Of a stretch of 64,000 bases of DNA, positions 36,618 to 45,336 are shown in pieces. Location: contig NZ_JABXWI010000007.1 in the NCBI RefSeq assembly GCF_014930365.1, positions 248,001-312,000 of the forward strand, in the 5' to 3' direction. The DNA comes from Streptomyces caniscabiei (GTDB taxonomy: Bacteria > Actinomycetota > Actinomycetes > Streptomycetales > Streptomycetaceae). The notes beneath the pieces were generated by a model. The model was not told where the DNA came from. It searched no databases and was given only the letters and a program-made list of their open reading frames with translations. Both the position numbers and the translations under genes were made by a program. How positions within the stretch are numbered: the stretch's first letter is position 1; each line of letters begins with the position of its first letter.

Positions 36618-37050
36618 ACGGGCGGACGAAAGGCGGTTGAGGGGCGGGTGGGAGGCGGCGGGACGTGGAGCGGGGGTGGGTGGCGGCGGGGCGCGGAGCG
36701 GGGGTGGGTGGCGCGCTGAGGGCCGCGCGCGGGGTATCCACGCCCGGCTGCTCCGTCTGCGGCGCGCGAGTCCCGCGTGGCGGGGCGAGGTGAGCGCGGC
36801 GATGCCGTGAGGCGCTGTCCGGGAGCCGCACGACGGGCTGCTATGGACAGCGACGGTGGCCACGGCTACGGGGCCGGCCACGGTTACGGGGCCGGCTGCG
36901 CGTGGCCGGTAACGGCGAGGGCGCGGACGGGCGCCGGTGCCTCCTGCGCCCGCGGCCCGCCTGGCCTGTCCGGCGCCTCCTGCGCCTCCGGTACTCCCGC
37001 TACCCCCGGCGCCTCCGGCACTCCCGGCACCTCCGGCGGAGCCGGGCCCC
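36618..37050. other. 433-bp gap with tandem duplication and low-complexity sequence
   Basis: 36654-36681 and 36682-36709 are two adjacent 28-base units (GGCGGCGGGACGTGGAGCGG onward) with three differences. 36843-37050 is GC-rich and can be read on the + strand as a Gly-X-Y-like sequence (GTPATPGASGTPGTSGG), but it runs into the opposing methyltransferase gene, so I do not call it a gene. No promoter or terminator is clear. Confidence 0.5.
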
Positions 37051-38247
37051 CTACGCCGGGTGGCCGATCAGCATCGTCGGGGCTCCGGCGACGCGGGTCA
37101 GGAAGACCGTCGCCGAGTTGCGGCCCTGCGGTTTGACCTTCCTGCGCAGTTCCTCCGGCTCCACGGCCGACCCCCGCTTCTTCACGGTCAGGATGCCGAC
37201 CTCACGCTCCCGCAGCAGGGCCTTCAGCTTCTTCACGTTGAAGGGCAGCTGGTCGGTGATCTCGTACGCCGCCGCGTACGGGGTGACGTGGTGCTCGTCG
37301 GCGGTGACGTAGGCGATCGTCGCGTCGATCAGCCCGCCGTCCAGTTCCTCGGCGACCTCGGCGACCAGATGCGCGCGGATCACGGCGCCGTCCGGCTCGT
37401 ACAGGTACCGGCCCACGGGACGGACCGGGGGATCGGGCAACATCGTCTCCGGCGTGGCGCGGATGCCGGCCTCGGCGGGCAGCAGCATGGCCCGCCGCGC
37501 CCCCGGCGTCCCGTTCGCGCGGAACCAGAGCACGGCCTCCTTCACGTCCCCGCCGTCCGAGATCCACTCGGCCTCGGCCTCCGGCGGGATCGCCTCGTGC
37601 GGGATGCCGGGCGCGATCTTCAACGCCCCCAGCGGGGCCTTCAGCGCGGCCGACACGGCCCAGGACAGGGGCGGGGAGTAGGCCTCCGGGTCGAAGATCC
37701 GGCCGCGCTTGGAGGAGCGCCGGGCCGGGTCGACGAACACGGCGTCGTACCCGGCCGTCTCCACCTCCGTCACATCCGCCTCGCGCACCTCGATCAGTTT
37801 TGCGAGCCCGAGCGCGTCGGCGTTGGCGCGGGCCACCGCCGCGGTCAGCGGGTCGTGGTCCACGGCCAGCACCCGGATCCCGGCCCGCGCGAACGCGATC
37901 GCGTCCCCGCCGATCCCGCAGCACAGATCGGCGACCGACCCCACCCCCAGCGCCCGGAAACACTCGGCCCGGTACGTCGCCACGCTCGTCCTGGTCGACT
38001 GCTCGACCCCGTTCGGCGTGAAGAACATCCGCCCCGCGTCCGCCGCGCCGAACTTCGCCACAGCCCGCTGCCGCAGCCGGGCCTGCGCCAGCGCCGCCGT
38101 GACCAGTTTCGCCGGGTGGTCGCGGCGCAGCCGGGTCGCCACGGCCAGCTCCCGCGCCGGCTCGGTGTCGCGCACCTCGTCGAGGAGGGCGCGGCCCTCG
38201 GGGGTGAGGAGGGGGGTGAGGAAGGTGGCAGGGTCCAGGTCGTTCAC
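37051..38247 (-). CDS. Class I SAM-dependent methyltransferase with THUMP-like domain
   Basis: A 398-residue protein. A helical N-terminal region (1-90) is followed by a Rossmann methyltransferase core with motif I VADLCCGIGGDAIAFA (about 104-119), the acidic residue of motif II in LAVDHD, and motif IV DAVFVDPARRSS. The C-terminal ~100 residues resemble the THUMP-like domain seen in actinobacterial members. An RNA substrate is likely but not identified. The start ATG is at 38247. It is divergent from the first polysaccharide deacetylase. Confidence 0.85.
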   Translation of the reverse strand: MNDLDPATFLTPLLTPEGRALLDEVRDTEPARELAVATRLRRDHPAKLVTAALAQARLRQRAVAKFGAADAGRMFFTPNGVEQSTRTSVATYRAECFRALGVGSVADLCCGIGGDAIAFARAGIRVLAVDHDPLTAAVARANADALGLAKLIEVREADVTEVETAGYDAVFVDPARRSSKRGRIFDPEAYSPPLSWAVSAALKAPLGALKIAPGIPHEAIPPEAEAEWISDGGDVKEAVLWFRANGTPGARRAMLLPAEAGIRATPETMLPDPPVRPVGRYLYEPDGAVIRAHLVAEVAEELDGGLIDATIAYVTADEHHVTPYAAAYEITDQLPFNVKKLKALLREREVGILTVKKRGSAVEPEELRRKVKPQGRNSATVFLTRVAGAPTMLIGHPA

Positions 38248-38441
38248 CGGGCCATTGTCGGTCAGGGGGACGGGGCTGAGGCCAGAGGGAGGGGGCTGAG
38301 GCCAGGGGGCGGAGACCGGGGGAGGGGGCTGAGACCAGGGGGCGGAGACCGGGGGAGGGTGTGGGCCAGTCGGTGGATGGTCGGGGTACGGCGGCGGTGT
38401 CGGGGTGGTGGAGGCGGGCCGCCCTGCGAGGATGCGGCGCC

Positions 38442-39548
38442 ATGCGATTCGTACGACAAAATGATCTAAACCGTGTCACATGGGTGGCCCTCCGGAGCCG
38501 CAGGGGGAGTCGCCAGGGGCGTCGCGGGAGTCGCGGGGGGAGCGGTGCCGTACGGGGTGTCGTCGCCGTGCTCGCCGCGGCGGCCGTCGCGTCCGGGTGT
38601 GCCGGGGGCGGTGTCGAGGAGGCCGCGGAGCGGGGCTCAGCCGGGCAGCGAGGCGCCGCCGAGACCGGGGCGGCCGCCGGGACCGCCGAACCCGCCCACG
38701 GCCAGCAGCGCGGGCAGCACGGGCGGCACGAGCGGCGTGGCGCGCCGGAGCACGGCGGCCGACGGCAGCTCGACGCGCCCGCCGCCCGCGCCCTCGACGC
38801 ATACGCCGGGAAAGTGCGCCGGGCGCACGCCGCGCGGGTCGCCGCCGCGAAGCGCTGGGGGCTGGCGAAGGTGCCACTGAGCGCGCCCGCGCCGCCGGCG
38901 CGGAAACCGGAGCTCACCACCCGCAAGGGATTCGAGGTCGACGGCCATGCCGAGGACGGCCTCCCCCCGGTCTTCACCACCGTCCCCACCCGTCACAAGG
39001 TCGTCTTCCTCACCATCGACGACGGCGCCGAGAAGGACCCCGCGTTCCTGCGGATGATGACCGACCTGCGGATCCCGTACACCGCCTTCCTCAGCGACTA
39101 CCTGATCAAGGGGGACTACGGCTACTTCGAGCGGATGCGGGACCGTGGCGCCGCCCTCCACAACCACACCCTCCACCACCGCCATCTGCCCCCGCTCTCC
39201 TACGCCGCCCAGAAGCGCGAGATCTGCGGGATGCAGGACGTGATCGAGAAGCGGTACGGGACCCGGCCGACCCTCTTCCGGCCGCCGTACGGCAGCTACG
39301 ACCGGGACACCCTCCGGGCCGCCGGGAGCTGCGGCGTCGAGGCCGTCCCCCTCTGGAACGAGGAGGTCTTCGCCGACCGCTGGGACTACCGGGAGTCGGA
39401 CCGCGAACTCCGGCCCGGCGACATCGTTCTCAGCCACTTCCGGGGCACGTCCGAGTGGAAGGGCACCATGCCGGACATGATCCGCCGCTTCCTGAACCTG
39501 GTCACCGCCGAGGGGTACGCGGTGGCGAGGCTGGAGGACTACCTGTGA
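38442..39548 (+). CDS. Polysaccharide deacetylase lipoprotein (NodB homology), first of a pair
   Basis: 368 residues from ATG 38442. A basic Arg-rich N-terminus, a hydrophobic stretch and ASGC suggest lipoprotein export. A disordered Gly/Ala/Arg region follows (about 55-130). The NodB domain (about 185-365) has all metal and catalytic motifs: TIDDGAEKD, HNHTLHH (H-x3-H) and FRPPYGSYD. Likely substrates are acetylated cell-wall sugars. It overlaps a possible GTG start of the second deacetylase (GTGA at 39545-39548). Confidence 0.85.
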   Translation: MRFVRQNDLNRVTWVALRSRRGSRQGRRGSRGGSGAVRGVVAVLAAAAVASGCAGGGVEEAAERGSAGQRGAAETGAAAGTAEPAHGQQRGQHGRHERRGAPEHGGRRQLDAPAARALDAYAGKVRRAHAARVAAAKRWGLAKVPLSAPAPPARKPELTTRKGFEVDGHAEDGLPPVFTTVPTRHKVVFLTIDDGAEKDPAFLRMMTDLRIPYTAFLSDYLIKGDYGYFERMRDRGAALHNHTLHHRHLPPLSYAAQKREICGMQDVIEKRYGTRPTLFRPPYGSYDRDTLRAAGSCGVEAVPLWNEEVFADRWDYRESDRELRPGDIVLSHFRGTSEWKGTMPDMIRRFLNLVTAEGYAVARLEDYL

Positions 39549-39649
39549 GGGCCGAGGGGGAGGCCGGGCGAGGGGCACACCGAAGGACGCACCGGGGAGC
39601 CCGCCTCCCACCGGCCCACCCGCCGGCAACTCGTACGCCAGTGCCCTCC

Positions 39650-40540
39650 ATGCCGGCGGCACGTACGCCAGTGGCCCGCCCGCCTGCGGCCCGTAGGTCG
39701 GCGGCCCGCACCCTGGCCGCCCTCACGGCCCTCGCCGCACTGCTCCTCACCGGCTGCGCGACCACCACGAGGCCAACCGCCCGCACCACCCCCCTCGCCC
39801 CCACAACCCCCCACCCCGGCGCACACGCCCCCTCGCGCCCCCACCCGCACGCCTCCGTGCCCCCGCACCGCCGCTGGGGTCTCCACGCCCCCCTCGCCCC
39901 CGCGCCCGAGCACCCCGATCGCCGCCCCCTGCCCCGCGCGGCCGGGGCGGGGCCCCTGCCCGTGGTCGATCGTGTCCCCACGCGGGACAAGGTCGTCTTC
40001 CTCACCTACGACGACGGGGCCGAGCGGGACCCCCGGTTCGTCGACATGGTGCGGGAGCTGCGGCTGCCGGTGAGCATGTTCCTGACGGACAGCGTCGTGG
40101 GCCCGGGGTACGGCCACTTCGCGCGGCTGCGGGCCGTCGGCGCGACCGTGCAGAACCACACGCTCGACCACACCGCCCTGCGCGGCCTGCCGCACGCCGG
40201 ACAGCGCGCCGAGATCTGCGGCCAGCAGAACAAGCTCAAGCAGCGCTTCGGTGTCCGGCCGACCCTCTTCCGCCCGCCCTACGGCGTCTACGACACCACC
40301 ACGCTCCGCGCCGCCGCCGACTGCGGCCTCTCCGCGCTCGTGCTGTGGCGCGCGTCCATGCAGATCCACGACCTGCGCTACGCCGTCGGCGACCGCCTCC
40401 GCCCGGGCGACATCGTCCTCGCCGGATTCCGGGGCCCGGACCAGCTGAAAGGCACCACCCTCACGGAGATGACGACCCGGCTGCTGCGCCGTGTCCAGGA
40501 GCAGGGACTGACCGTCGGCCGCCTGGAGGACTACCTCTGA
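39650..40540 (+). CDS. Polysaccharide deacetylase lipoprotein, second of a pair
   Basis: 296 residues from ATG 39650. The start was chosen because it places a short Arg-rich region before the hydrophobic stretch and lipobox LLLTGC. GTG 39545, which overlaps the previous stop and has GGAGG upstream, would add 35 residues. A Pro/His/Thr-rich linker (37-90) follows. The NodB domain (about 110-290) has TYDDGAERD, QNHTLDH and FRPPYGVYD. It ends RLEDYL like its neighbour, which marks the pair as a tandem duplication. Confidence 0.85.
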   Translation: MPAARTPVARPPAARRSAARTLAALTALAALLLTGCATTTRPTARTTPLAPTTPHPGAHAPSRPHPHASVPPHRRWGLHAPLAPAPEHPDRRPLPRAAGAGPLPVVDRVPTRDKVVFLTYDDGAERDPRFVDMVRELRLPVSMFLTDSVVGPGYGHFARLRAVGATVQNHTLDHTALRGLPHAGQRAEICGQQNKLKQRFGVRPTLFRPPYGVYDTTTLRAAADCGLSALVLWRASMQIHDLRYAVGDRLRPGDIVLAGFRGPDQLKGTTLTEMTTRLLRRVQEQGLTVGRLEDYL

Positions 40541-40562
40541 CGCCCCGCCGCAACCCGCTCGA

Positions 40563-40589
40563 TTAGCAGTCCGCTTGACCGAGTGCTAA
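40563..40589. promoter_or_regulatory. CIRCE operator 1 (HrcA)
   Basis: TTAGCAGTC-N9-GAGTGCTAA differs by one base from the perfect CIRCE palindrome. It overlaps the -35 TTGACC (40575-40580) of a probable HrdB-type promoter whose -10 is TAGTCT (40599-40604, 18-base spacer). HrcA binding here would block groES-groEL1 transcription at normal temperature. Confidence 0.9.
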
Positions 40590-40604
40590 TCGCGGTCATA
40601 GTCT
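40575..40604 (+). promoter_or_regulatory. groES-groEL1 promoter
   Basis: TTGACC-N18-TAGTCT fits the principal sigma consensus and sits between two HrcA sites. The predicted start is near 40611, giving a ~125-nt leader. Confidence 0.65.
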
Positions 40605-40610
40605 CAGGTC

Positions 40611-40635
40611 TGGCACTCCCCCCTGGAGAGTGCCA
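40611..40635. promoter_or_regulatory. CIRCE operator 2 (variant)
   Basis: TGGCACTC-N9-GAGTGCCA is a perfect 8-bp inverted repeat with the CIRCE spacing. The outer bases differ from the consensus TTAGCACTC. It lies at or just after the predicted transcription start, so the promoter is bracketed by HrcA sites. Confidence 0.8.
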
Positions 40636-40735
40636 ACAACGCGACGGGCAGGTCCGGCACCCGCGACGACGGATCCACCTGGTCGCCACCTCAGACAGTT
40701 AACCCCGTGAGATCTCCGAAGGGGGAGGTCGGATC

Positions 40736-41044
40736 GTGACGACCACCAGCTCCAAGGTTGCCATCAAGCCGCTCGAGGACCGCATTGTGGTCCAGCCGCT
40801 CGACGCCGAGCAGACCACCGCCTCTGGCCTGGTCATCCCGGACACCGCGAAGGAGAAGCCCCAGGAGGGCGTCGTCCTCGCCGTGGGTCCGGGCCGCTTC
40901 GAGGACGGCCAGCGGCTGCCGCTCGACGTCTCCGTCGGCGACATCGTGCTGTACAGCAAGTACGGCGGCACCGAGGTGAAGTACAACGGCGAGGAGTACC
41001 TCGTCCTCTCGGCTCGCGACGTGCTCGCGATCGTCGAGAAGTAG
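40736..41044 (+). CDS. groES: Co-chaperonin GroES
   Basis: The heptameric lid of the GroEL folding chamber. 102 residues with the family start IKPLEDRIVVQPLDAEQTT and the mobile-loop region TASGLVIPDTAKEKPQEG. GTG 40736 is preceded by a strong ribosome site (GGGGGAGGTCGGATC). It is the first gene of a groES-groEL1 operon under HrcA/CIRCE control. Confidence 0.98.
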   Translation: MTTTSSKVAIKPLEDRIVVQPLDAEQTTASGLVIPDTAKEKPQEGVVLAVGPGRFEDGQRLPLDVSVGDIVLYSKYGGTEVKYNGEEYLVLSARDVLAIVEK

Positions 41045-41170
41045 TTCACCCGCTTCCTCGCGAAGCACCTTGCTTTTGAGCTGCGCCCTTGGCCCCCGCG
41101 ACCACTACAGCCGGGCGTCGGGGGCGCAGTTCGTTTCACCCACGTTTTCCGAGAGGGCTGAACCGCTCCC

Positions 41171-42796
41171 ATGGCGAAGATCCTGAAGTTCGACGAGGAC
41201 GCCCGTCGCGCCCTCGAGCGCGGCGTCAACAAGCTTGCCGACACGGTCAAGGTGACGATCGGCCCCAAGGGCCGCAACGTCGTCATCGACAAGAAGTTCG
41301 GCGCCCCCACCATCACCAACGACGGCGTGACCATCGCCCGTGAGGTCGAGGTCGAGGACCCGTACGAGAACCTCGGCGTCCAGCTGGTGAAGGAGGTGGC
41401 GACCAAGACCAACGACGTAGCGGGTGACGGTACGACCACCGCCACCGTGCTGGCGCAGGCGCTCGTCCGCGAGGGCCTGCGCAACGTCGCCGCGGGTGCT
41501 TCCCCGGCCGCCCTGAAGAAGGGCATCGACGCCGCGGTCAAGGCCGTGTCCGAGGAGCTCCTCGCGACCGCCCGCCCGATCGACGAGAAGTCCGACATCG
41601 CCGCCGTCGCCGGTCTGTCCGCCCAGGACGCCCAGGTCGGCGAGCTCATCGCCGAGGCGATGGACAAGGTCGGCAAGGACGGTGTCATCACCGTCGAGGA
41701 GTCCAACACCTTCGGTCTGGAGCTGGACTTCACCGAGGGCATGGCCTTCGACAAGGGCTACCTGTCGCCGTACTTCGTCACGGACCAGGAGCGTATGGAG
41801 GCCGTCCTCGACGACCCGTACATCCTCATCCACCAGGGCAAGATCGGCGCCATCGCCGACCTGCTGCCCCTGCTGGAGAAGGTCATCCAGTCCAACGCCT
41901 CGCGCCCGCTGCTGATCATCGCCGAGGACGTCGAGGGCGAGGCCCTGTCGACCCTCGTCGTCAACAAGATCCGCGGCACCTTCAACGCGGTCGCCGTCAA
42001 GGCCCCCGGCTTCGGCGACCGCCGCAAGGCGATGCTGCAGGACATGGCGACGCTGACCGGCGCCGAGGTCATCTCCGAGGAGGTCGGCCTCAAGCTCGAC
42101 CAGGTCGGTCTCGACGTGCTCGGCTCCGCCCGCCGCGTCACCGTCACCAAGGACGACACCACGATCGTCGACGGCGCCGGTGACTCCGGTGCCGTGCAGG
42201 GCCGCGTCGCCCAGATCAAGGCCGAGATCGAGAACACGGACTCCGACTGGGACCGCGAGAAGCTCCAGGAGCGCCTCGCGAAGCTGGCCGGCGGCGTGTG
42301 CGTCATCAAGGTCGGCGCCGCCACCGAGGTGGAGCTGAAGGAGAAGAAGCACCGTCTGGAGGACGCCATCTCCGCGACCCGCGCCGCGGTCGAGGAGGGC
42401 ATCGTCTCCGGTGGTGGCTCCGCGCTCGTCCACGCCGTCAAGGTGCTGGAGGGCAACCTCGGCAAGACCGGCGACGAGGCCACGGGTGTCGCGGTCGTCC
42501 GCAAGGCCGCCGTCGAGCCGCTGCGCTGGATCGCCGAGAACGCCGGCCTGGAGGGCTACGTCATCACCTCCAAGGTCGCCGAGCTCGACAAGGGCCAGGG
42601 CTTCAACGCCGCCACCGGCGAGTACGGCGACCTGGTCAAGTCCGGCGTCATCGACCCGGTCAAGGTCACCCGCTCCGCCCTGGAGAACGCCGCCTCCATC
42701 GCCTCCCTCCTGCTCACGACCGAGACCCTGGTCGTCGAGAAGAAGGAAGAGGAGCCGGCCGACGCGGGCCACGGCGGTCACGGCCACGCCCACTGA
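41171..42796 (+). CDS. groEL1: Chaperonin GroEL1
   Basis: 541 residues, the full chaperonin length. The ATP site has GPKGRNVVIDK and VAGDGTTTATVLAQ; the apical and equatorial segments are complete. The C-terminus ends in a histidine-rich tail, GHGGHGHAH, instead of the Gly-Gly-Met repeats. In actinobacteria with two groEL genes, the copy linked to groES is GroEL1 and carries such a His tail. A second groEL is expected elsewhere. Confidence 0.97.
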   Translation: MAKILKFDEDARRALERGVNKLADTVKVTIGPKGRNVVIDKKFGAPTITNDGVTIAREVEVEDPYENLGVQLVKEVATKTNDVAGDGTTTATVLAQALVREGLRNVAAGASPAALKKGIDAAVKAVSEELLATARPIDEKSDIAAVAGLSAQDAQVGELIAEAMDKVGKDGVITVEESNTFGLELDFTEGMAFDKGYLSPYFVTDQERMEAVLDDPYILIHQGKIGAIADLLPLLEKVIQSNASRPLLIIAEDVEGEALSTLVVNKIRGTFNAVAVKAPGFGDRRKAMLQDMATLTGAEVISEEVGLKLDQVGLDVLGSARRVTVTKDDTTIVDGAGDSGAVQGRVAQIKAEIENTDSDWDREKLQERLAKLAGGVCVIKVGAATEVELKEKKHRLEDAISATRAAVEEGIVSGGGSALVHAVKVLEGNLGKTGDEATGVAVVRKAAVEPLRWIAENAGLEGYVITSKVAELDKGQGFNAATGEYGDLVKSGVIDPVKVTRSALENAASIASLLLTTETLVVEKKEEEPADAGHGGHGHAH

Positions 42797-42821
42797 CGTA
42801 CGACGTCGGTAAGCCGTAGGC

Positions 42822-42858
42822 GAAGGCCCGGCACCCCTGCGAAGGGTGCCGGGCCTTC
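42822..42858. terminator. Terminator between groEL1 and the convergent gene
   Basis: A perfect 15-bp stem (42822-42836 / 42844-42858) with a 7-base loop, starting with GAAGGCCCGGCACCC. Its position in the 97-bp convergent gap suggests it works for both strands. Confidence 0.8.
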
Positions 42859-42893
42859 CCGCGTCACCACCCCCGCTGCTCCCGGTCGCCCGG

Positions 42894-43601
42894 TCACTTC
42901 TCCAGGTCGTCGAGCGCGCCCAACTGCTGCATCAGCCCGAGCCGGTCGTACTCCCACCAGCCCTCGATGATCTTCCCGTCGGGAGCGCACCGGTGAATGA
43001 CCGTGCCCGTCATCCGGACCGACCGCCCCGTGGCCGCGATCCCGAGGAAGTCCCCCTTGTGGGACGCCTCCCAGGTCCACCGAGTGCACACCCGGTCACC
43101 CTGCGCGATCTGGTCCTCCACGGTGAACGCGAAGTCGAAGCCGCGCCGCCACTCCTCACAGGTCCGCCGGAACGCGTCCATCCCGATGGCGTCCGGCTCC
43201 CCGGACGGCACGTGGTCGTGGTAGTCCTCCACGAGCAGATCGTCCAGCGGCGGCAGTTCGCCCTCCGTGGCGATGGTCGTGAGGAACCGCCGGGCGGTGG
43301 CCGCGTACAACTGCTCGTCGCGCACCACGTCCAGATCCGTGAACGTGGGCATCTCCTCGCACAGCGCCACCATCTCCTGGAAGATCCGCTCCGTCTCCGG
43401 CAGCCCGGAGTTGCGCATCGCCTCCTCGTACGACGGGAACTCCACGATCTCCACGAAGTGCGACCCGTCCGAGCGGTCCTTCCCGATCACGCTGTGCGTC
43501 GCGGTCCGCTTCCCTCTGGTCTGCTCCACCCAGGTGTCCATCAGCTGGTTCATCTCGTCGAACCGGCTGGTCCTGCAGTCGATGAGCTGCACGAATGTCA
43601 T
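42894..43601 (-). CDS. Two-domain protein: ABM-like N-terminus plus SnoaL-like polyketide cyclase fold
   Basis: From ATG 43601 (GGAGGCGGTGTGTC upstream) 235 residues. The first ~100 (MTFVQLIDCRTSRFDEMNQLMDTW and EFPSYEEAMRNSGLPET) look like an antibiotic-biosynthesis-monooxygenase-type dimeric barrel. The remainder (about 105-235: LDDLLVEDYHDHVP, then WRRGFDFAFTVEDQIAQGDRVCTRWTW) is a SnoaL-like ester cyclase domain. The combination suggests a fused small-molecule-handling protein. Substrate unknown; no biosynthetic cluster surrounds it. Confidence 0.75.
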   Translation of the reverse strand: MTFVQLIDCRTSRFDEMNQLMDTWVEQTRGKRTATHSVIGKDRSDGSHFVEIVEFPSYEEAMRNSGLPETERIFQEMVALCEEMPTFTDLDVVRDEQLYAATARRFLTTIATEGELPPLDDLLVEDYHDHVPSGEPDAIGMDAFRRTCEEWRRGFDFAFTVEDQIAQGDRVCTRWTWEASHKGDFLGIAATGRSVRMTGTVIHRCAPDGKIIEGWWEYDRLGLMQQLGALDDLEK

Positions 43602-43693
43602 GACACACCGCCTCCGACCCCCCTGGGTCCGGATGAACAGCTCCATTGTCCCGCCGGGCCGCCGCGCTCACCCGCTGGACCGTTCCGCGCCCG

Positions 43694-44467
43694 CTACCGC
43701 GGCCCGTACTTCCGTCCCGTCTTCGAGCTGATCCCGCCCAGCAGCCCGCGCGGCACCACCTTCACCACACCCATCAGGGCCTTGTACCGGGGGTCCGGGA
43801 TCGAGACGGTCCGGCCCCGGGAGAGGTCGGCGAGGGCGGCGGTGACGAGCTTGTCCGCGTCGAGCCACATCCAGGAGGGGATGTTGTCGGTGCCCATGCC
43901 GGCCCGCTCGTGGAACTCGGTCCGGACGAAGCCGGGGCACAGGGCCATCAGCCGCACCCCGGTGCCGGCCAGATCGCGCGCGGCCCCCTGGGTGAACTGC
44001 ACGACCCACGCCTTCGACGCCCCGTACGTGCCGCGCGGCACGAAGGCCGCGACCGAGGCCACGTTCACCACACCGCCCCGGCCACGCTCGCGCATGCCCT
44101 CGGTGGCCGCCGAGGTGAGGCGCAGGACCGCCTCGCAGTGCACCTTGAGCATCCGCAGCTCGTCGGCCATGGAGACGTCGAGGTAACGGCCCTTGTTGCC
44201 GAAGCCGGCGTTGTTGACCAGCAGGTCGACCGGGTTCTTGCGGTCCGCCAGCCGCCGGGCCACCGACTCGATGCCGTCGTCCGTCGCGAGGTCCGCCGTC
44301 AGCACCTCCGCCTCGATGCCGTGCCGGTCGTGCAACTCGGTCGCCTGCTCCCGCAGCCGCTTGGTGTCACGCGCCACCAGCACCAGGTTGTGCCCGTCCG
44401 CCGCCAGCCGCCGCGCGAAGGCGGCACCGATCCCCGCGGTCGATCCCGTAATCAGAGCCGTTGTCAT
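43694..44467 (-). CDS. Short-chain dehydrogenase/reductase
   Basis: 257 residues from ATG 44467. The NAD(P)-binding motif is TGSTAGIG, then LVNNAGFGN, the catalytic serine region VNVASVAAF, and the YxxxK pair in YGASKAW. It is a classical SDR of the DltE/YqjQ-like type with an extended C-terminus. Substrate unknown. It may form an operon with the SnoaL-type gene that starts 93 bases downstream on the same strand. Confidence 0.88.
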   Translation of the reverse strand: MTTALITGSTAGIGAAFARRLAADGHNLVLVARDTKRLREQATELHDRHGIEAEVLTADLATDDGIESVARRLADRKNPVDLLVNNAGFGNKGRYLDVSMADELRMLKVHCEAVLRLTSAATEGMRERGRGGVVNVASVAAFVPRGTYGASKAWVVQFTQGAARDLAGTGVRLMALCPGFVRTEFHERAGMGTDNIPSWMWLDADKLVTAALADLSRGRTVSIPDPRYKALMGVVKVVPRGLLGGISSKTGRKYGPR

Positions 44468-44601
44468 GGCGCAAGCGTAGTGACCGGGACTGTGCGGGTC
44501 CGCTTGCTCCACCGCACGTTCACCAGCGACTTCGCCGACATTTCGGTGAACATCCGCACCGGGGTGGTGGCTTCACGCTCCCCCTGCCCCGGACCGGCTC
44601 G

Positions 44602-45267
44602 TCACCCGTGCCGCGCCACGTACTTCCGTGCCCACTCCAGCAGCTCCGGATGCAGCGTCTCCTCCGCCGCCAACAGCCGTGGCAGCAGCTCGTGTTCGTT
44701 CATCGTGGCGCGGAAGGCGAGGGCCACGGTGACGTCGTGGCCGGGACGGTGGACGATCTCGATCGGATCGCCCGCACTGATCTCGCCCGGCCGGATCACC
44801 CGCAGATACGCGCCGGGCGCGCCCTGGCGCGTGAAGCGCTTGACCCAGCCCCGCTCGCCGAGATGGCGCTGGAAGTTGAGGCAGGGGACACGGCCCGAGG
44901 TGACCTCCAGGACCACCTCCGAGCCGATCCGCCAGCGTTCGCCGATGAGGGCGCCGGAGACGTCGAGGCCCTCGGTGGTGAGGTTCTCGCCGAAGACCCC
45001 GCTCGGCAGGGTGCGGCCCAGTTCGCGCTCCCAGCCGTCCAGGTCCTCGCGGGCGAAGGCGTAGACCGCCTGGTCGTCGCCGCCGTGGTGCTCGGTGTTG
45101 CACACCGCGTCCCCGGCCACCCCGCTGGCACCGACCCCCTTGGGCCCCGGAGCCGCCACCCACACCGGCCCGTCCACCGGCCGCTTGTCGATGCCGGTGA
45201 CCTTCTTCGACTCCTCCACGACGTCGACGGCCTTGGCACGCCCCACATTGAGCGACAGAAGCTTCAT
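44602..45267 (-). CDS. MOSC domain protein (YiiM-like)
   Basis: A 221-residue protein starting MKLLSLNVGRAKAVDV. The MOSC core (about 35-180) has EHHGGDDQAVYAFAREDLD, FGENLTTEGLD and the conserved cysteine in RVPCLNFQ. MOSC proteins bind molybdenum-cofactor sulfur and support reduction of N-hydroxylated compounds. It is divergent from a LysR regulator across 69 bp, a common regulator-target arrangement. Confidence 0.9.
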   Translation of the reverse strand: MKLLSLNVGRAKAVDVVEESKKVTGIDKRPVDGPVWVAAPGPKGVGASGVAGDAVCNTEHHGGDDQAVYAFAREDLDGWERELGRTLPSGVFGENLTTEGLDVSGALIGERWRIGSEVVLEVTSGRVPCLNFQRHLGERGWVKRFTRQGAPGAYLRVIRPGEISAGDPIEIVHRPGHDVTVALAFRATMNEHELLPRLLAAEETLHPELLEWARKYVARHG

Positions 45268-45336
45268 ACGGGCACGGTAGGCAGCGGACGGTCAAAGCGT
45301 CGACGGGATATTCAGCGCGCGCTCCAAGCCCCGCTT

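Noticed and set aside
36777..37136. Collagen-like small gene between the sigma factor and the methyltransferase
   Set aside because: It has no ribosome site, the Gly-X-Y pattern breaks repeatedly, and the 3' part overlaps the methyltransferase C-terminus on the other strand. Low-complexity GC sequence explains it.
38263..38400. Tandem-looking GGGGGCTGAGGCCAG repeats as a regulatory array before the deacetylase
   Set aside because: Only three or four imperfect units of simple G-rich sequence, with no symmetry or promoter context to support a function.
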